Below are positions 1-12,429 of a stretch of 64,000 nucleotides of DNA, in pieces (the first letter of the stretch is position 1; every line of letters starts with the position of its first letter). The position numbers and the translations under genes are program-made. Source of the stretch: Grifola frondosa (lineage: Eukaryota; Basidiomycota; Agaricomycetes; Polyporales; Grifolaceae). The notes below the pieces were generated by a model. The model was not told the origin of the DNA. It saw only the letters and a program-made list of their open reading frames with translations, and searched no databases. The DNA is taken from assembly GCA_001683735.1 (NCBI GenBank), contig LUGG01000005.1:868001-932000 (forward strand). Direction: 5' to 3'.

Positions 1-484
1 TGAGGGAACCATTGAGGAATCCTGATTCACTGTAGGTGACTTGAGCCTGGTACAGCAATATGGGGTTTCAGCCACAATTAGGTTACCTCCCACATCTCCC
101 CCACTTCCTCATGGATTGTTGTGATGTTTATTGTATATTGTAGAGCTATATGAGTACTATAACTATAGCACTTTTCATATTTTTAAAGCTCCCAGAAAAA
201 TCCCTAGCAGGGGGGTATCACATTTCAGTGTTTGGGATGCAGCATTATCAAATATGCAGCAAATGATAAGATAGAAGACATGTCTGAGAGCATATACAAT
301 TTAAAATGTATACAAAAACAAGCATAAAAAAAGAGCAACTGAGCAGAAGGATATTGGGTGATCAGTGTGGCAACTGTCACCCAAGGTTGTTGTGTATGTC
401 CTGAAGCAAGTACCAGACAGAATCTTTCCACATAAACATCACCTTATTAGGATAAAATACACCTCTCAGAGGGTGCACTTCGCT
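1..484. other. Left edge, no gene seen
   Basis: No reading frame here resembles a protein I know and no repeat partner was found elsewhere in the window. The base composition matches the repeat-derived sequence to its right, so this is probably old transposon DNA. Confidence 0.4.
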
Positions 485-1015
485 CCAGATTCTGTTCAAT
501 ATTCATTTCCCAAATTAGGAGGGATCCCTGCTAGCAAAGCAGGAGGAGACAAAATTTTATCATTGTTTGTGGCTATCTACTGTACATAAAATTGAACTAC
601 ACATATGTAGGACTAAGGGAAATGTTAAATGAAGAGAATTGATGAAGTATTGAGGGAGGAGGATGGGGAGGAATTCTGGTGTGGCTGAGCCTGCACCCAC
701 CAGAAATGGTATGTTTTATGTCACATATTCTGCCAAAATAAATTTATAACCTCAAATGGGACATTAAGGCGACCAAGGGAATAAAGGAATCAAGAGATTT
801 GGTAAATATTTGAGGGAGGAATTCAGGAAAACATTCTGGTGGAATTGTTCAGAATGGTATGTTTTTATTTTACTATCACACAAAGTTGTTAATGTTATTC
901 TAAATCTCCTAAATGATCGCTTTCAGATGAGCCCAAGATCATAAAATTCTGTGAAGAATTGAGAAAGCAATATGGAAAACAACATATGGTGGCTGAAACA
1001 AATATAGCAAGCACA
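485..1015 (+). repeat. Dispersed repeat R1, copy a
   Basis: About 530 bp that recurs in the same orientation at 12490-13005. Both copies share the ordered blocks AGCAAAGCAGG, GGAGGAATTCTGGTGTGGC, CACCCACCAGAAATGG and ACATATGGTGGCTGA. Inside each copy, GAATTC followed by an 'AATGGTATGTTTT' block recurs at intervals of about 130-150 bp, so the unit is itself made of degenerate tandem modules. It has no coding potential. The two copies lie just outside the two ends of the 1430-12476 transposon. Confidence 0.75.
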
Positions 1016-1194
1016 ATGGTATGGGTATGGCGGTGATTGTGAGCATGAGTGTAGATGTCTAGCATGAGCATATAAGTAATGAGGGAGTGAGACACATTAA
1101 TATGTCAAATATTTGACATTTGACGTGGGCTATAATTATTTGAATTTAATTTAATTTAATTTTATGTCTTAAAAAGTGCTTATCGACGAAGGAT

Positions 1195-1275
1195 CCAGAC
1201 GGATGACGTAGTAGCAGTCATCGACGGGTCAAAATTGGCTCGTCAACGACCGCTACTACATCATTGGTCCAGACC
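1195..1275. repeat. Long hairpin element, copy 1
   Basis: An imperfect inverted repeat. The left arm near 1202-1226 (GATGACGTAGTAGCAGTC and on) pairs with the right arm near 1240-1264 (GACCGCTACTACATCAT) around a loop of about 14 nt. A second copy with the same stem design is at 32515-32585. It looks like a small foldback element or the tip of a MITE. No ORF. Confidence 0.65.
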
Positions 1276-1849
1276 GGCCTATGCATTGTAGCCACCGGGC
1301 TACTTGGCACATTAGACATTTGACTGCTGCAAGGCGAATACTGGACCGATTCACTTCGCATAAATGTCATCTTCTTTGGGTAAATTCTAGCTTTCGGACG
1401 ACTCCTCATATGCATGAATTGGTGCAGTACATCAGCAAAACTCCACTTTTGCTTTATTTCCTTTCTTGAACTTATTTTCCTTATTTCAAGACAAAAAAGC
1501 GCAAAAAGAAACATAAAGTGATATCAGAAGCCGAGCTATCATTAAAAATAAGGAACTGAAGGATAATTAAGACCATCCAACAACTCAAAGCAAGACAAGG
1601 AACACATTTAGGCGCTGATATCGCTATCATCAAGAATAATAAGACACAAATAAGACACTCTCAGGCCATCCAGAAGCAGAAGAATAATAATCGCGGCATG
1701 TTCTTATTTTCATTATTGTTCTAGTTGATCTCTAATAACTTTTATTATTCAAACGAGAGGGATACAAGGATGAAAAGAGTGAAAAGTCGGGTAAGTATGA
1801 TTTCGAAACGAAAAGGATCAATGCCGAACATATATCGGTTGATAAATAG

Positions 1850-2270
1850 ATACACACCTGTGTCTCGAACTACCTTTCGCAGTACCTCCCGCTGACTGGG
1901 ACAACCGCGCCAGCAGGCCCATCTGTGCGACAGAGGATCAGACGGATGTTTCAATATTTGAGTGCATGGTCGCCTAGTGCTCCGACCTGAGCCGCTCAAT
2001 GTCAGCAGAGTGCTCTGCCTCAATGCGCTCCAGCGGCTCGCTGAGCTCCCCTTTGTGTGCCTTCAGATCCTTGCACATGATCTCTTTCTCCCCGTTCTTG
2101 ATTGACCATACCGTCGGTGAAATAGCTCCAGAAGACATAGAGGTAGAGATGGGAGTGCAAGGGAGTGTGCGAGACAGCTGGCAAGTGAACGGAGATAGAG
2201 GCTTTGCACGATCTGGCAGAGGAAAACCACCTGTCCGAAGTGTCATTGGGAGGCCTGTTCAGCACCAATG
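1850..2270 (-). pseudogene. Coiled-coil gene fragment (kinesin-like tail?)
   Basis: The minus strand encodes a charged heptad-like segment (LKAHKGELSEPLERIEAEHS, then IERLRSEH). A stop interrupts it, after which readable pieces resume (IETS, LLARL, REVLRKVV). The composition resembles the coiled-coil tail of the kinesin whose motor fragment lies at 3600-4710, but it has no diagnostic motif and could come from another gene. It follows the PRM1 fragment on the same strand inside the 11 kb transposon, so I treat it as captured host sequence. Confidence 0.35.
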
Positions 2271-2279
2271 GAGCACAAC

Positions 2280-3590
2280 TTACATGAAGTGGAGCGATTC
2301 TGTCCCTTCTTCCAGAAGCCCCTCGTCATGCAGCTGAACCAGGACGAAGACTGACGTCTCCACTTCCGTGGTATCTTCAGCCTTCTCATCCTTACCAGTA
2401 GATATCTCCTGGTCCATTGCCTTCCGCCTGACGACCATCAATTTCATTGGCCCGCTAATCTTTGGAGGGCCTGTTCTTCCACAGGGGCCAGGTGATTGCT
2501 CCCACCCTCGCCGAATCCGAGACAAATCTCTTCGACTCTGTGCGGGCATCAACACGTAGAAATGCAGGAAAGGATGACCTGCTCCAGCCACCTTCTTCAC
2601 ATCCTCTAAACATTTGCAAGCCTGTGTTTGAGAACAGTTGGGATAATCTGTTGGATGGCATAGGCATGAACGAGGGCAGTTCCACTTGAGTTCTCTCCGC
2701 ACCTACATCCCCACCGATGTCGCTAGCACCGCCGGCTGTACTCCTATCTCGGAATGGAACCACGATACTGTCGACTCCCACGCACTGCATCTTCCATTAT
2801 TGGTGGCACCCGTATGCTCACACCATGTCCCAGCCATAGGAGTGCCAGAAGATGATGCAGAGCACCATGAGTACGACGAAGCCCCACAGGCCCATGAAAA
2901 TACCGAACATAATACGCTCCTTCTTGAGCGAGCTCTCGTACGCTGCCACGAGGCACGCCGTCCAACGAGTCCTTCGTTACCACTTTGTCTGCTGCCGATT
3001 GCTGTCGCAGCGATGAGCTGGGTAGCCTCATTCACATCCGCGGGGAGAGCACGAGTACGGTTTCGTTCACACGTGGGATGTCTACATATAAGTTGTCATG
3101 CAGGAATGTGAGTGCATTCTCGATCGCATTGACCTTCGAGCCGATGAGGCACCGGATGAACTCCTGGACGGGGCTCTCCAGGACCATGCCATTGAAACCC
3201 GTGCTGACAGCAGTCTGTATGCCCATGTAGAACGTGTTGATCGTGTTGTTAAGCATTGTCGTCGTGCCGTTGACCCAGCCAAACATCCTGTCGGTGATTG
3301 TCGACTGCACGCTGTCCACACGTGCATTCACCGCATTGGCATATGTGGCGGACCGGTTGTACATGCTCACATTGATGGACAATGCAATGACATTCGAGAA
3401 GTCTGACACAGATGTGGCTGCCTGCTGTGAATACTTGTGCGAGAGCGGGCCAATCGCGATCAGCTGCAGCTCGATGCAAAGCAGGCCGAAGAAGCCGATG
3501 AGGAAGCATGCGAGCGCCGGCAAGTGGAAGACATAGTGGAAGAAGAGCTGCAGATGCATGTGCTGCAATGGGCTGAGACACCGATAGCTT
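2280..3590 (-). pseudogene. PRM1: PRM1 plasma membrane fusion protein fragment
   Basis: PRM1 is a multi-pass membrane glycoprotein that helps plasma membranes of mating cells fuse. The longest frame (3032-3568) opens with a membrane segment ([18 protein letters not shown]). It continues into the family's N-glycosylation-rich ectodomain ([47 protein letters not shown]). The frame then breaks at about 3035 and resumes in another as NEATQLIAATAIGS, followed by the last membrane helix ([19 protein letters not shown]) and a low-complexity tail to about 2285. There an intron donor (GTAAGT) is still present. The N-terminal part is missing. The fragment sits inside the 11 kb transposon next to a kinesin fragment, so it is most likely a captured, dead copy. 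Identity is firm; capture is inferred. Confidence 0.8.
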
Positions 3591-3599
3591 GTTGGTGAG

Positions 3600-4710
3600 C
3601 TTCATCAGCAGTGGGTGGGCTGAACTCGCCTGAAGGATCATCAGGTTGTTTGCCGTCGAATGCCAAGGACTCTTCAGATTCCATTCTGCTGCTGAAGCTA
3701 CTGATTTTCGTAGGGGGCGGATCCCTCCATATCTTTCCTGGCATGGGCAACCTCGGTAAAAGATGCTCCCTGTGCTCTCCGGCCTCCTTCCTCTTTGCTT
3801 CCCATTCCGCCATCTTCAACTCCAGTGCACGCATCCCCTTCTCCCACTCCTCAGGATCTGGCCTCCAGCTCTCATCATCTCTAGTTTTAATGACTGGGAC
3901 CCCCTCCATTCTTGGTTCACATTCACTTTTGAGTTTCACGACCGTCTCATGAATGCAAGCCTCACGGATTCATCAGAGCATGTCAGATGAGCCTCCAGTT
4001 CCACAATATAGTGAGAAGCATGACATTTGGTGTCCTTGGAACTTGAAGAGTTCGCGCTTCAGCTCGGTCATTGAACCACTGGAGAAAATAGAATTCTCAC
4101 CGTAACACTTGACGTTCTCCTCCAGAACACGGATGTAGGACTGTCCAATGAATATTAGTACGACACAGAATGAATGCAGATAAAACTTACCATTGTAGAT
4201 GCCTCCTTCTCTGTCAACTCGCAGCTTTGGACTTCAGTTCCTTGAGGTACAGTTCTGTAGTGGATGATATTCGGAAATCTCCACGTACTCCGTGTCCTTC
4301 TCATTGTAGAGGTCGCTCGTATGTGTGAGGGCTGTGCGGTTTAGCTTGAGCTCAGCCTCCATCATGCTGATCGTCTTCTCGTGTTCCTCGATGACTGGTC
4401 CAACGATTTCCTCATACTTTGTGGTTCCACTGACACCAGCTCGTTGATATGCTTAAATATGCCAATTCACATGTAACACCAAGAATTGTGTAGTCGTCAA
4501 TGAGAAGGAGGAGGGTTGAGACAATGTGAAGTGGCTGTGGCAGGTTATGATTACGCAACTTCCAAATGAATTCAAGGGGACTCTGCGGGCTGACACACGC
4601 TATCATCAGTGTATGCATGTTGCCGCCTAAGGAGTCTTGCAGGAGACGTGTGAGTTTGGAATCACGGGAGGGGATGTAGGAGTTGGAGCAGTTGCGGCAG
4701 TCACAGTGAC
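3600..4710 (-). pseudogene. Kinesin fragment (end of motor domain plus coiled coil)
   Basis: The minus strand carries the conserved end of a kinesin motor, [18 protein letters not shown] followed by [10 protein letters not shown] (about 4590-4690). Downstream, in shifting frames, is a long coiled coil typical of a basidiomycete kinesin: EEIVGPVIEEHEKTISMMEA, LTEKEAST, YIRVLEENVKCYGENS, and ALELKMAEWEAKRKEAGEHR (about 3770-3830). The region at 4141-4190 is a typical intron with GTAAGT donor, TACTAAT branch site and CAG acceptor, so this is a DNA-level copy and not a retrocopy. The ATP-binding half of the motor is absent and the remaining frames are broken, so no working motor can be made. It joins directly to the PRM1 fragment. 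Confidence 0.8.
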
Positions 4711-5231
4711 AGTAACCATGGCCTAAAAGGAAGACATATGGGTAGAAAGTTTGATTGATCACAGAAGAACATACCTCGCAGTCAGCAGTAGTGCATGCAG
4801 CAACAAGGGCATCACCAGTAGTAGTGATGGAAACAACCGAGGACAATGCTGATGTAGAAGCAGAAGCGGAAACAGATGCCAAAGCAGAGGAGTTCGATGA
4901 TCTGATTTGCCATTATCATGTAAGGGGCTCCAGTGCGTATCTTGTATTGAACACCTATGCACCAAAGTGGCTGTCTGGGATTAGGCTCGCCAGTGTGAAT
5001 TCCTCTGTACACACGAGAAAATGTGCTGGACAATGTGGCGGACTGGCTCACGAAGTGCTGGCGTGGCATGAGATGGAGCGCAAGGGATGCTGCACCGTGT
5101 TTATGAACAACAGGCACATCAACGATGTGCTTGCAAAGTGATGGCAGTGGTACAATGGAGTGCAAGGGACACTGCAGGATAGTGTAGTTGCAGGATGATG
5201 GTGGATCTTCGGTGATAGTGTTCTCGGAACC
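4711..5231. other. Spacer inside the 11 kb transposon
   Basis: It separates the kinesin fragment from the 3' end of the transposase gene. A plus-strand frame covers 4755-5141, but it has no recognisable domain and lies in unrelated low-complexity sequence. I see no supported gene. Confidence 0.4.
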
Positions 5232-8200
5232 TCAGAAGACCGTCTCAAATGTGTGGTGGTCAGCGAATCTGTTGACATAAAAAAAGCGGAATGCATCAAG
5301 AGCTTGGTGCTCCGTAAGACCTCGCGGTACGGGCTTGTCTCCATAGACCCCGATTAAATGGGCGGCACGGACTATGGTGTCGAGGTGGATGACAGATAGA
5401 ACAGGCGAGTGGTTTTTTGTCTCTGGGCAGACAATGTACATACCTGTGTCCTCATCCGGTTCATCCGAGGTGCGTCGGAACCAGCGGACGAGTGCACATG
5501 GATAATGCATATTCCAGAACTTGAAAGAGAAGAAGAGGTAGATGCGCACAATGCCAAGGCCATGGATGCCGTCCACGTCAGCGTCACAATTGACAAAGGT
5601 GCAATCGAACTGAGGCGCAGTGTGCCACCACAGAGGAGTGGCACGAAGGTGCTCGCGGTGCATCCTGCCAATCCCAGATGCATCGCTTGGTGTGTAGTAT
5701 GTGGCTGCAGCAGAGTAAAAAATGGAAATCCGCTCGTTGAACATCGGACATTCTGTGTAAGGTATTTCCAATCCTGGGAGATCACTATCGGGATTTAACT
5801 GGTCATATAGGAAGTGGGAGATGAGCTCGGAGAGCCGAGGCTGTCCAATTTCGTTACCAAGATCAACAGCCATACGTGCATGTTGTTGACCTACACAAGG
5901 TATGAGTCTCAATTCCAAGAAAACAAAATGAACACATACGGATAGTTTTAGCCATGGTAACGTAGGCGAGAACAGTTGGGCCAGGTAGTGCTCCGCCATT
6001 GTTGTTTGCTTTAGGGAGGTTTATTTGCATATCTTCAATTTCTAACGCCTCTGCGGGGACGTCCTCCTCAGGATCTGACGAAGGCATCTCAGCTGAAAAC
6101 AAGACACAGATTGGCAGGGAGCATACGTAGAGCAAAGTATACTGCAGACAGGCATGTTCCCTTGAGCATGTTTTGGTGTCTGAAGTCAACACGAGAAGCA
6201 GAGAGCTTGAGGAGTCTCTGACAAATAAGGAGGATTTGGCCTAGGGGTTCAGCTCGGTTTGATCTGCGGTAGGGATCCTTCACAGCTTCGATGTGTTTGG
6301 ACTCTGTTATCGAAGAACACAGACCATTCGGAGCTCCAAACTCCAAAATGAGGAATCTGTAGTGGCGAAGTGAGTGCTGTCGTGGCAACAAAAAACCATC
6401 CGGTCGGACTCCAGTCGTCTGGAAGATTACACGATTGGTGTAGAACCTTTCGAGCACATTGTCCAGCTGGCATAGCATCTTCTCTGTGTGTACATTGTGC
6501 CGAACGAGGTAATAAAATTCGAGGAAGGCTCGAATTGTGCGAACCATCTCTCTAGGTACATACCCAACGATTGCGGCCAGATAGACCTATTAAAGCTCTG
6601 GTCAGCTGTGTCTGACATGTTTAGAATAGAGTGGTTACCTTCATCAATGCCTTAGAATCATCACCGGTCCATTGCTTGAACCCACGCCCTTCGTGGAATC
6701 GGTGAAGCCCGGAGAATGGAGGAGTAACAGTGATGCTGAAGTAAATTACATTATTAGCTGGTCTCACGACAGCAATGATAGAAGGACTTATCGGTGGTCA
6801 ATGTCTGCTAGAATATCCTGAGAACATGCTTTTGTGTGCGTTTGTATGATGTATGCCTCGACCCAATCGACTAGATGATCCTTGAAGGTACCCTTGATGA
6901 GCTGGTGCAGGATATTGGGCGCGATTAATTCGTGGATATCAGCGCGAGGAAAGTCATTCGTAAATGGCTACAAGATCAGAATGGTCAGCAACCATAGACT
7001 CGGGGTACTGCGAAAGATCCTGAGGAAACATAACGGAATCAAAACAAGAAGGTGACAACCCACGGTCTGCCCAGAATAGAAATTTCGCTGCCTGTATCAC
7101 AAAAACAGATAGACGCGAATGAATCCAGTAGCGAGGGAATCGAAAAGAACTATTACATACCACAATATCCTCAACCAAACCGTACTGGTCCCACAGCATT
7201 CCTAACTCAAAGTGTTCAGCAAGCATATCACTATATTCACACGTGCGACATCCGCCGCCGCCGCCATCGAGGTCATTTTTGTTTGTCGTACATCTGTAAG
7301 TGGAATTAGCATTGCAAAGGATGGCAGACACGGAAATACGTACTTGGGGCACCACCCTTGCACTATGCAGGCAAGTAGTGCCTGCTCCAGATAATCAGCA
7401 ATATATGGACCCAATCCGTAGATCGTCCATCTGAAATGACCATCTGCACAGCGCGTCACTTCAGGCGTCGTCATGCCAGACTTGAGGGATCGCAGAATTC
7501 ACACCAATGACGAGTGGAAGACCTGTCTGCGAAACTTTCGAAATGTAACATCGTTAGCATATTCGCAGCTGGCTGCATAGTAGATATCTGAGTATTTTGC
7601 CAGTGCATATGAAATGATCGAACTGTTTACTCACTTTTCGGGATGGCCAAAAAGCCAATTAGTGCGACTGCGTTACGGTGTGCACGTCAAACATTATTGT
7701 AGACGTTGTCTATTGAGGCGTATAGCGGATAGTATTCATTTTGACCGGTAGCGACTGATACAGTGGTCTTGTCGCTGCCAAGAATTACAGGTACGAATGC
7801 AGCACCATGCGTTTCCGGATCCTTGGCAATCTCATCCTAAAAATTTTGAGGCAAATGAAAGGATAAATGGTAAAAATCACTCACTGCTTGTCTCCAAGCC
7901 CAATCTCCACCCATAAAATTCTTCAGCCTACGCTCTCCGTCAACGAATTCCCGGAGAGGCATGAAGTCGATTTTGTCTTTGAAGTCCGGGTTGGCAAGCA
8001 TGTTTTGTACGACGGCCCGTGGGTCTCTGAACCACTGTCATAGGTCGCTGTCATCCATTCTGGTACGTCGTGGTCCGGAATTTCACCGGTATATTGCATG
8101 TCGAATGACTCCCACTTGACATCTCCAAGCACTGTTGAGTTGATAGTGTGATATAGATCTCCGTGGTTTGAGAATGGGCCGTGGTCGTTGTGCATCAAAA

Positions 8201-8960
8201 GAGTCGCCTCCCAAAGGTCTAAAAGAGCATCGATATTACCTTCGGGCATCTGTTCACACCTATATAACAGATCTGCAGCCTCAAACTCAAGCCTAGTGTG
8301 GTACAGAGACCAATCGCTGGCTAACTGAGGTAAAGGAGGAGGAGGGGAGTTCCTGGGGGTAAAAACGCGCCATTCTCATCACATGGCCTTGCTAAACTGA
8401 AACAGTGAGAAGTGAACGGACAACAAAACACGGAATAACTCACCATTGATAGTGGGATGGATCTCTTGTGTGAGACCTTCTGGTTCCACATCGTCAAGCG
8501 GATGGTCCGCTGGGTCATGATCCGGAACCTCGTCCTCATCGCGGTCGCTCATATCATCTGATGTCGCCGAAGATGAATCTTCCGGATCGTAGACGTCCTC
8601 CCCCACTGCCACTGCAGACTGGTCACTGTCTGATGCACCTGAATTAGCGCGACTGATCTTGAAAGCACTATCTGAGGCCTGGTCATCGGAGGAAGGTATA
8701 TTCTCGTGATTGAACTCAAACGCGTCAGATTCAGAGTCGGAGTCTTGCGTGCATAAATCCGGTCACACATCGGCCTGCAATGGATTGTCTGTATGGTGTT
8801 GCTGCAAGTGATTCGTCCTTCCAGCCTTGTTCTTGAACCAGCAATCACAGTGAGGGCAGGGGAAGCTCCTGGCGTTGCGCACTGGCCACCTGTGGGAGAT
8901 GCGATCCTGGACACCAGACATTCGCCGCAGTGTTGATGGCAAGAGTGATTCAATTATAGC
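5232..8960 (-). pseudogene. Plavaka-type (CACTA-related) transposase, decayed
   Basis: This is the large transposase gene widespread in agaricomycete genomes. Reading the minus strand, the N terminus has a C2H2 zinc finger (FPCPHCDCWFKNKAGRTNHL, about 8820-8890) and then a Ser/Asp-rich linker. Core blocks follow: RPCDENGAFLPPGTP, PEGNIDALLDLWEATLL, WFRDPRAVVQNMLANPDF, ILGSDKTTVSVATG (about 7770), GLGPYIADYLEQ with IVQGWCPK (about 7370), FPRADIHELIAP, IFQTTGVRPDGFLLPRQHSL, GAPNGLCSSITESKHIEAVK, and the C-terminal STIHLD-like and DAFRFFYVNRFADHH blocks ending at 5232. At least six introns separate them. There are in-frame TGA stops near 8767 and 7710 (the latter where the family has Arg before AHRNAV, CGA to TGA) and frameshifts near 8345 and 8035. 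It is therefore probably inactive, although some frameshifts may be assembly errors. Confidence 0.8.
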
Positions 8961-9203
8961 TAGTAAATGATTGTCTTTGAGAACAATGCAAGAAGAGATA
9001 TATTTGACATCTTACTTCGTAGTATGATCCAATCTGGGCTGTAATTGCACGTGAAGTCTGTCGTTCGCTCCAAGAACTATAAACAAGTACTGCTAAGTAC
9101 CATCTACGCGGTAGATGCCGTCTCTTGTGGATACATCGGGAACTTCTGCAAAAAGATTGGTCAGCTTTTCTGTTGGTCTCCATCACTCTCTCTATTTTCA
9201 TCA
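8961..9203. promoter_or_regulatory. Divergent promoter region of the transposon
   Basis: About 240 bp separate the presumed start of the minus-strand transposase from the plus-strand second gene. The head-to-head layout implies a shared upstream region. No individual element could be identified. Confidence 0.35.
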
Positions 9204-11407
9204 TGGTGAAAACTCGTGCCAGCAATGTCAACAAGCGTCCTGGTGAGCCAGACAAGCCCCATCATCATCGTACCCAAAAGGAGATGGAGGAGGATTGTTT
9301 GAAGAAGGAAGCTGAGACGAAGAAAAAGGCGAGCGTTGTAAAAAAAAAGCAGGAACACATAGCGTCTCTGGAAGACGACATCGTGTCGACAGATGTCCAA
9401 ACTGAATCTGACCGTGTCATGCAGTCAACCGGAGGGTGCCTTAAGTGAACATATGCCATGTCGGACATCAATGCAGTAAGCGACCCAGAAGAAATCTTGA
9501 ATCAGCCGAAGGCCCATTGTCCATGTAGAGGATCCACAATTATTTAGTGACGTCGACATGGTTGATGGCAATTACACTTCAAGGCTAGACACAGATTGGG
9601 CCTCGGACAGCACGCTTTCCTCCCTGGAGGACTTGGACTCACCAGAGCCCGAACTTCCCAAGCCGCCGAAGAAGAAGGCTAAGAAGCAGGTGGACGGTGG
9701 GAGAGATGCTATATCTGCTGCTCAGAAGATGCCTGCTACTGCTTCTGTCACTGACCTGAAGAGTGCAGTGATGAAAGCATCAACGGTATCGACCGCGAAG
9801 CAACCAAAGTAAGTTCTAAGTTATTAATTGAACAATCCTGCTTACCTCCATCCTGATTCGTTCGTTAGGTCACAGAAGCCAGGCCAGCCTGAGTACAAAG
9901 GGAAGTCTGGTGTTAAGACGGGTTGGGTGCCTCCGCTAGTGCCTTCCCAGCCTGGATGGACATCTCAGGCGCCGCCAACGACCAAAATGGTTGTAAAGCC
10001 ACCTGCAACCCCGCACCCTGTTCGCAACAAGACATCAAAGCAGCCGAAGAAGATGCCAAAGATGCCACTAATAGTGCAAGAGGGAGGGTTTGTTAGCGAA
10101 TCAGATGAAAGTATCGAGAAGATGGCCGCTCAATCCAGTCCTCTCAAGCCTGTCACCGGAAGAAGAGTCACAAGCAATGTGAGTAATTGACTCACCCGGA
10201 TTGGCAGATACTGACCACTGGGTACAATGCAGGGGATTGTAAAGACTGAAGACAAGCCGATGTTGGTCAGAAAGAAGGCAGCACAGTCGGCGGTCATGAA
10301 TCCAGGTCCATCCAAACTGGCTGATTGGCAGTTGAGCGAATCAGATGGAGTTGAACTGGTTGCATTCAAGAAGAAAGCATCAATGTCAAAGAAGCCGTCA
10401 AATGGTAAAAAGGACGACTACGCCCTTCCTGAAGAAGCAATCCCGTTGTGGAACAAGAAGGCAATCCCGACAATTGTCATGTTCGTTGGGACCTGCTGCT
10501 TTCCGTGGTCCTTCATCGAGTGGGCGGGGATGGAGCACATATTGGGATTGAAGGTACTTTGTATGATCTGGGTGTTCATCTACGGACCAGTGCTTCCGCC
10601 CCCTGAGCCGATATCTCTCTTGTGTCCATTGGTGAGTCTGCAAATAGTGAACGATCTCACCCACCTAATAATCCGACCCTAGGTAACACAGAAGCTCAGC
10701 GAATATAGGTTTTTGATGGGAAATGCCGCCATTACCGGTTATCATAAGCACTTTGCGAAGGTGCTGGAATCCGCTAACACTCTCGATGGACGGGCTCACG
10801 CTGCAGAGCTGCTGCTGAAGGAGGCTAAATTCACCTATGAGAATGCAGATGGCATGGTAAGTGTATTTAGATTGCACTTAATCAGTCTGACGTTGGAGCT
10901 CGCTTAGAATCGCCAAGGATTATTCCGCGCACCGATGATCTTGAGAGCTTTCTTCATACACCTTACTGCAATTGAGAATGCAGTGAACATTCCTGGGTTA
11001 TATGTGGATGAGTATGCGAAGCATCCGATTGGTGCCCTGAGTCTTGCTGTCACAGCGGTAAGCATCTTCCTTCGTATAAGCATTAAGCATTTTCACTGAT
11101 GTATTGGCAGGCTGAACGAGCATTGACGCTATTCAAGGTCAAGTGCATAACATTTGTGGGGGAAAAACCCAAATACACGGAGGTATACAACGACCGCACC
11201 GGCTGCACCAGCAACATCTGGAACTACTTCAGTGAAGACAATTGGGGCTCGGTGATGCAGGAGTGGCTGATATTCGTGCAGAGGCTTTCCGATGCCAAGA
11301 TTGCAGCTATTATTCACAAAGCGCACCCAGTTCGCAAAGTCATCAACATCTCTGATGAGGAGCAAGACTTCAACCGTGCCATGATGGTTGATCTGGACTC
11401 TGATTAA
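9204..11407 (+). pseudogene. Second gene of the Plavaka-type transposon, unknown function
   Basis: It starts MVKTRASNVNKRPGEPDKP, a start common to a large agaricomycete family of unknown function. A Lys/Glu-rich, probably nuclear N terminus follows (KKEAETKKKASVVKKK), then an acidic stretch (SLEDLDSPEPELPKPPKKK), then a longer alpha-helical C-terminal region (SFIEWAGMEHILGLKVLCM, VLESANTLDGRAHAAELLL, HPIGALSLAVTAAERAL) ending VDLDSD. GT-AG introns are visible at about 9811-9858, 10179-10232, 10632-10682, 10857-10906 and 11058-11111. The C-terminal layout recalls the DUF6532-like helical domain of basidiomycete proteins, a tentative link. A frameshift lies near 9520, where the frame moves to the DPQLFSDVDMVDG block; elsewhere it reads well. 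The divergent position suggests a transposon accessory protein. Confidence 0.6.
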
Positions 11408-12429
11408 CCATCAGTACGTATTTTCTGCCTTCAAACCATTCTAGTTCTCATCGTAACATTACAGGCAAGCTGAATATTCCGCGGCGCATACACAAACCAC
11501 TATGCCCATCATCTCATAGTTCCGTCGCTCTATATGCTGCCATCTCGTGCTCTCATCACCTTGTACTATGCCACCATGTCGCGCTTTCATCGCCTATGCC
11601 ATCTTCATACTCTCTGCTCCATTTTCTATGTGTGCGCGAGCGCTGAACGTTCCATGCCGCCATACCACCCACTCGCGCTTTTGTTGTCCTACTGTGTCCT
11701 CCTCCACTATTATCTATGTGCGCACGGACGCTGAACATTCCGCGGCATGCATGCGAGCTGCCATATATCCAATGTTCTATCCATCCACTGCCTTCCGTAC
11801 ACATATGCCCTATGCCGTTCCCCAGCCTGGTTGTTGCCGGCGCTGTGTCGTGGTCTCCTCACGCACATTGCGCAGTCCCTCTCCGGTGCTCAATCTGTTC
11901 CTAGTACTACAGACTATTTTCCGTACAGTCCCAAAAGTGCTGCATTTTTGCGCTTATTCTGTTTGTGCTCTTGTTTGCACTTTTTTCTTACTCTTCTCAA
12001 CCTACTTGGCCGTCGTTTGGATTGTCCGGATTCTTTGATACTCTGAGCGTGTCTTGTAGTTCTGAATTGTCTGAATCTGCTTCTGTACACATGTAGCTTG
12101 ATATTCTGAATTTGATTGTCACGATTGTTGACATTGAATCTCTTGATTGAGTTGTTATGCTTATCTGTCTGTAAGTCTTGAGGCTCTATTTTGTGCTGAT
12201 CATTCTTACAGGTTTAGGGTCGTGGATTCAATTGTTGCGCTCAATGTTCATACCGTCCTTAATGCGCCAGTTATACTTATGAGGTCCCACAGGCTTATAA
12301 CACTGGTATTGCTTTCTGTATACTTATTGTGCTGATATGTTTGATTCTCTTTGATTTCTAGTGCCATCAAAAGTCGCCATTCCAAGTAAAATAAGTATCG
12401 AGCCCTCTTTAGATTACTTATTCTTCTTG
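11408..12429. other. Non-coding right part of the 11 kb transposon
   Basis: A pyrimidine-rich tract. A 163-codon open frame (11547-12038) exists, but other frames are open too, as expected where stops are rare, and nothing in it matches a family. A short block GCTGAAYATTCCGCGG recurs imperfectly at about 11468, 11649 and 11730, suggesting subterminal repeats of the transposon. Confidence 0.45.

Noticed and set aside
1218..1514. 98-codon open frame on the minus strand
   Set aside because: Crosses the hairpin element and the left end of the transposon; no domain.
11547..12038. 163-codon open frame with hydrophobic tail
   Set aside because: Pyrimidine-rich subterminal region of the 11 kb transposon; several frames open at once, no family match, no exon structure.
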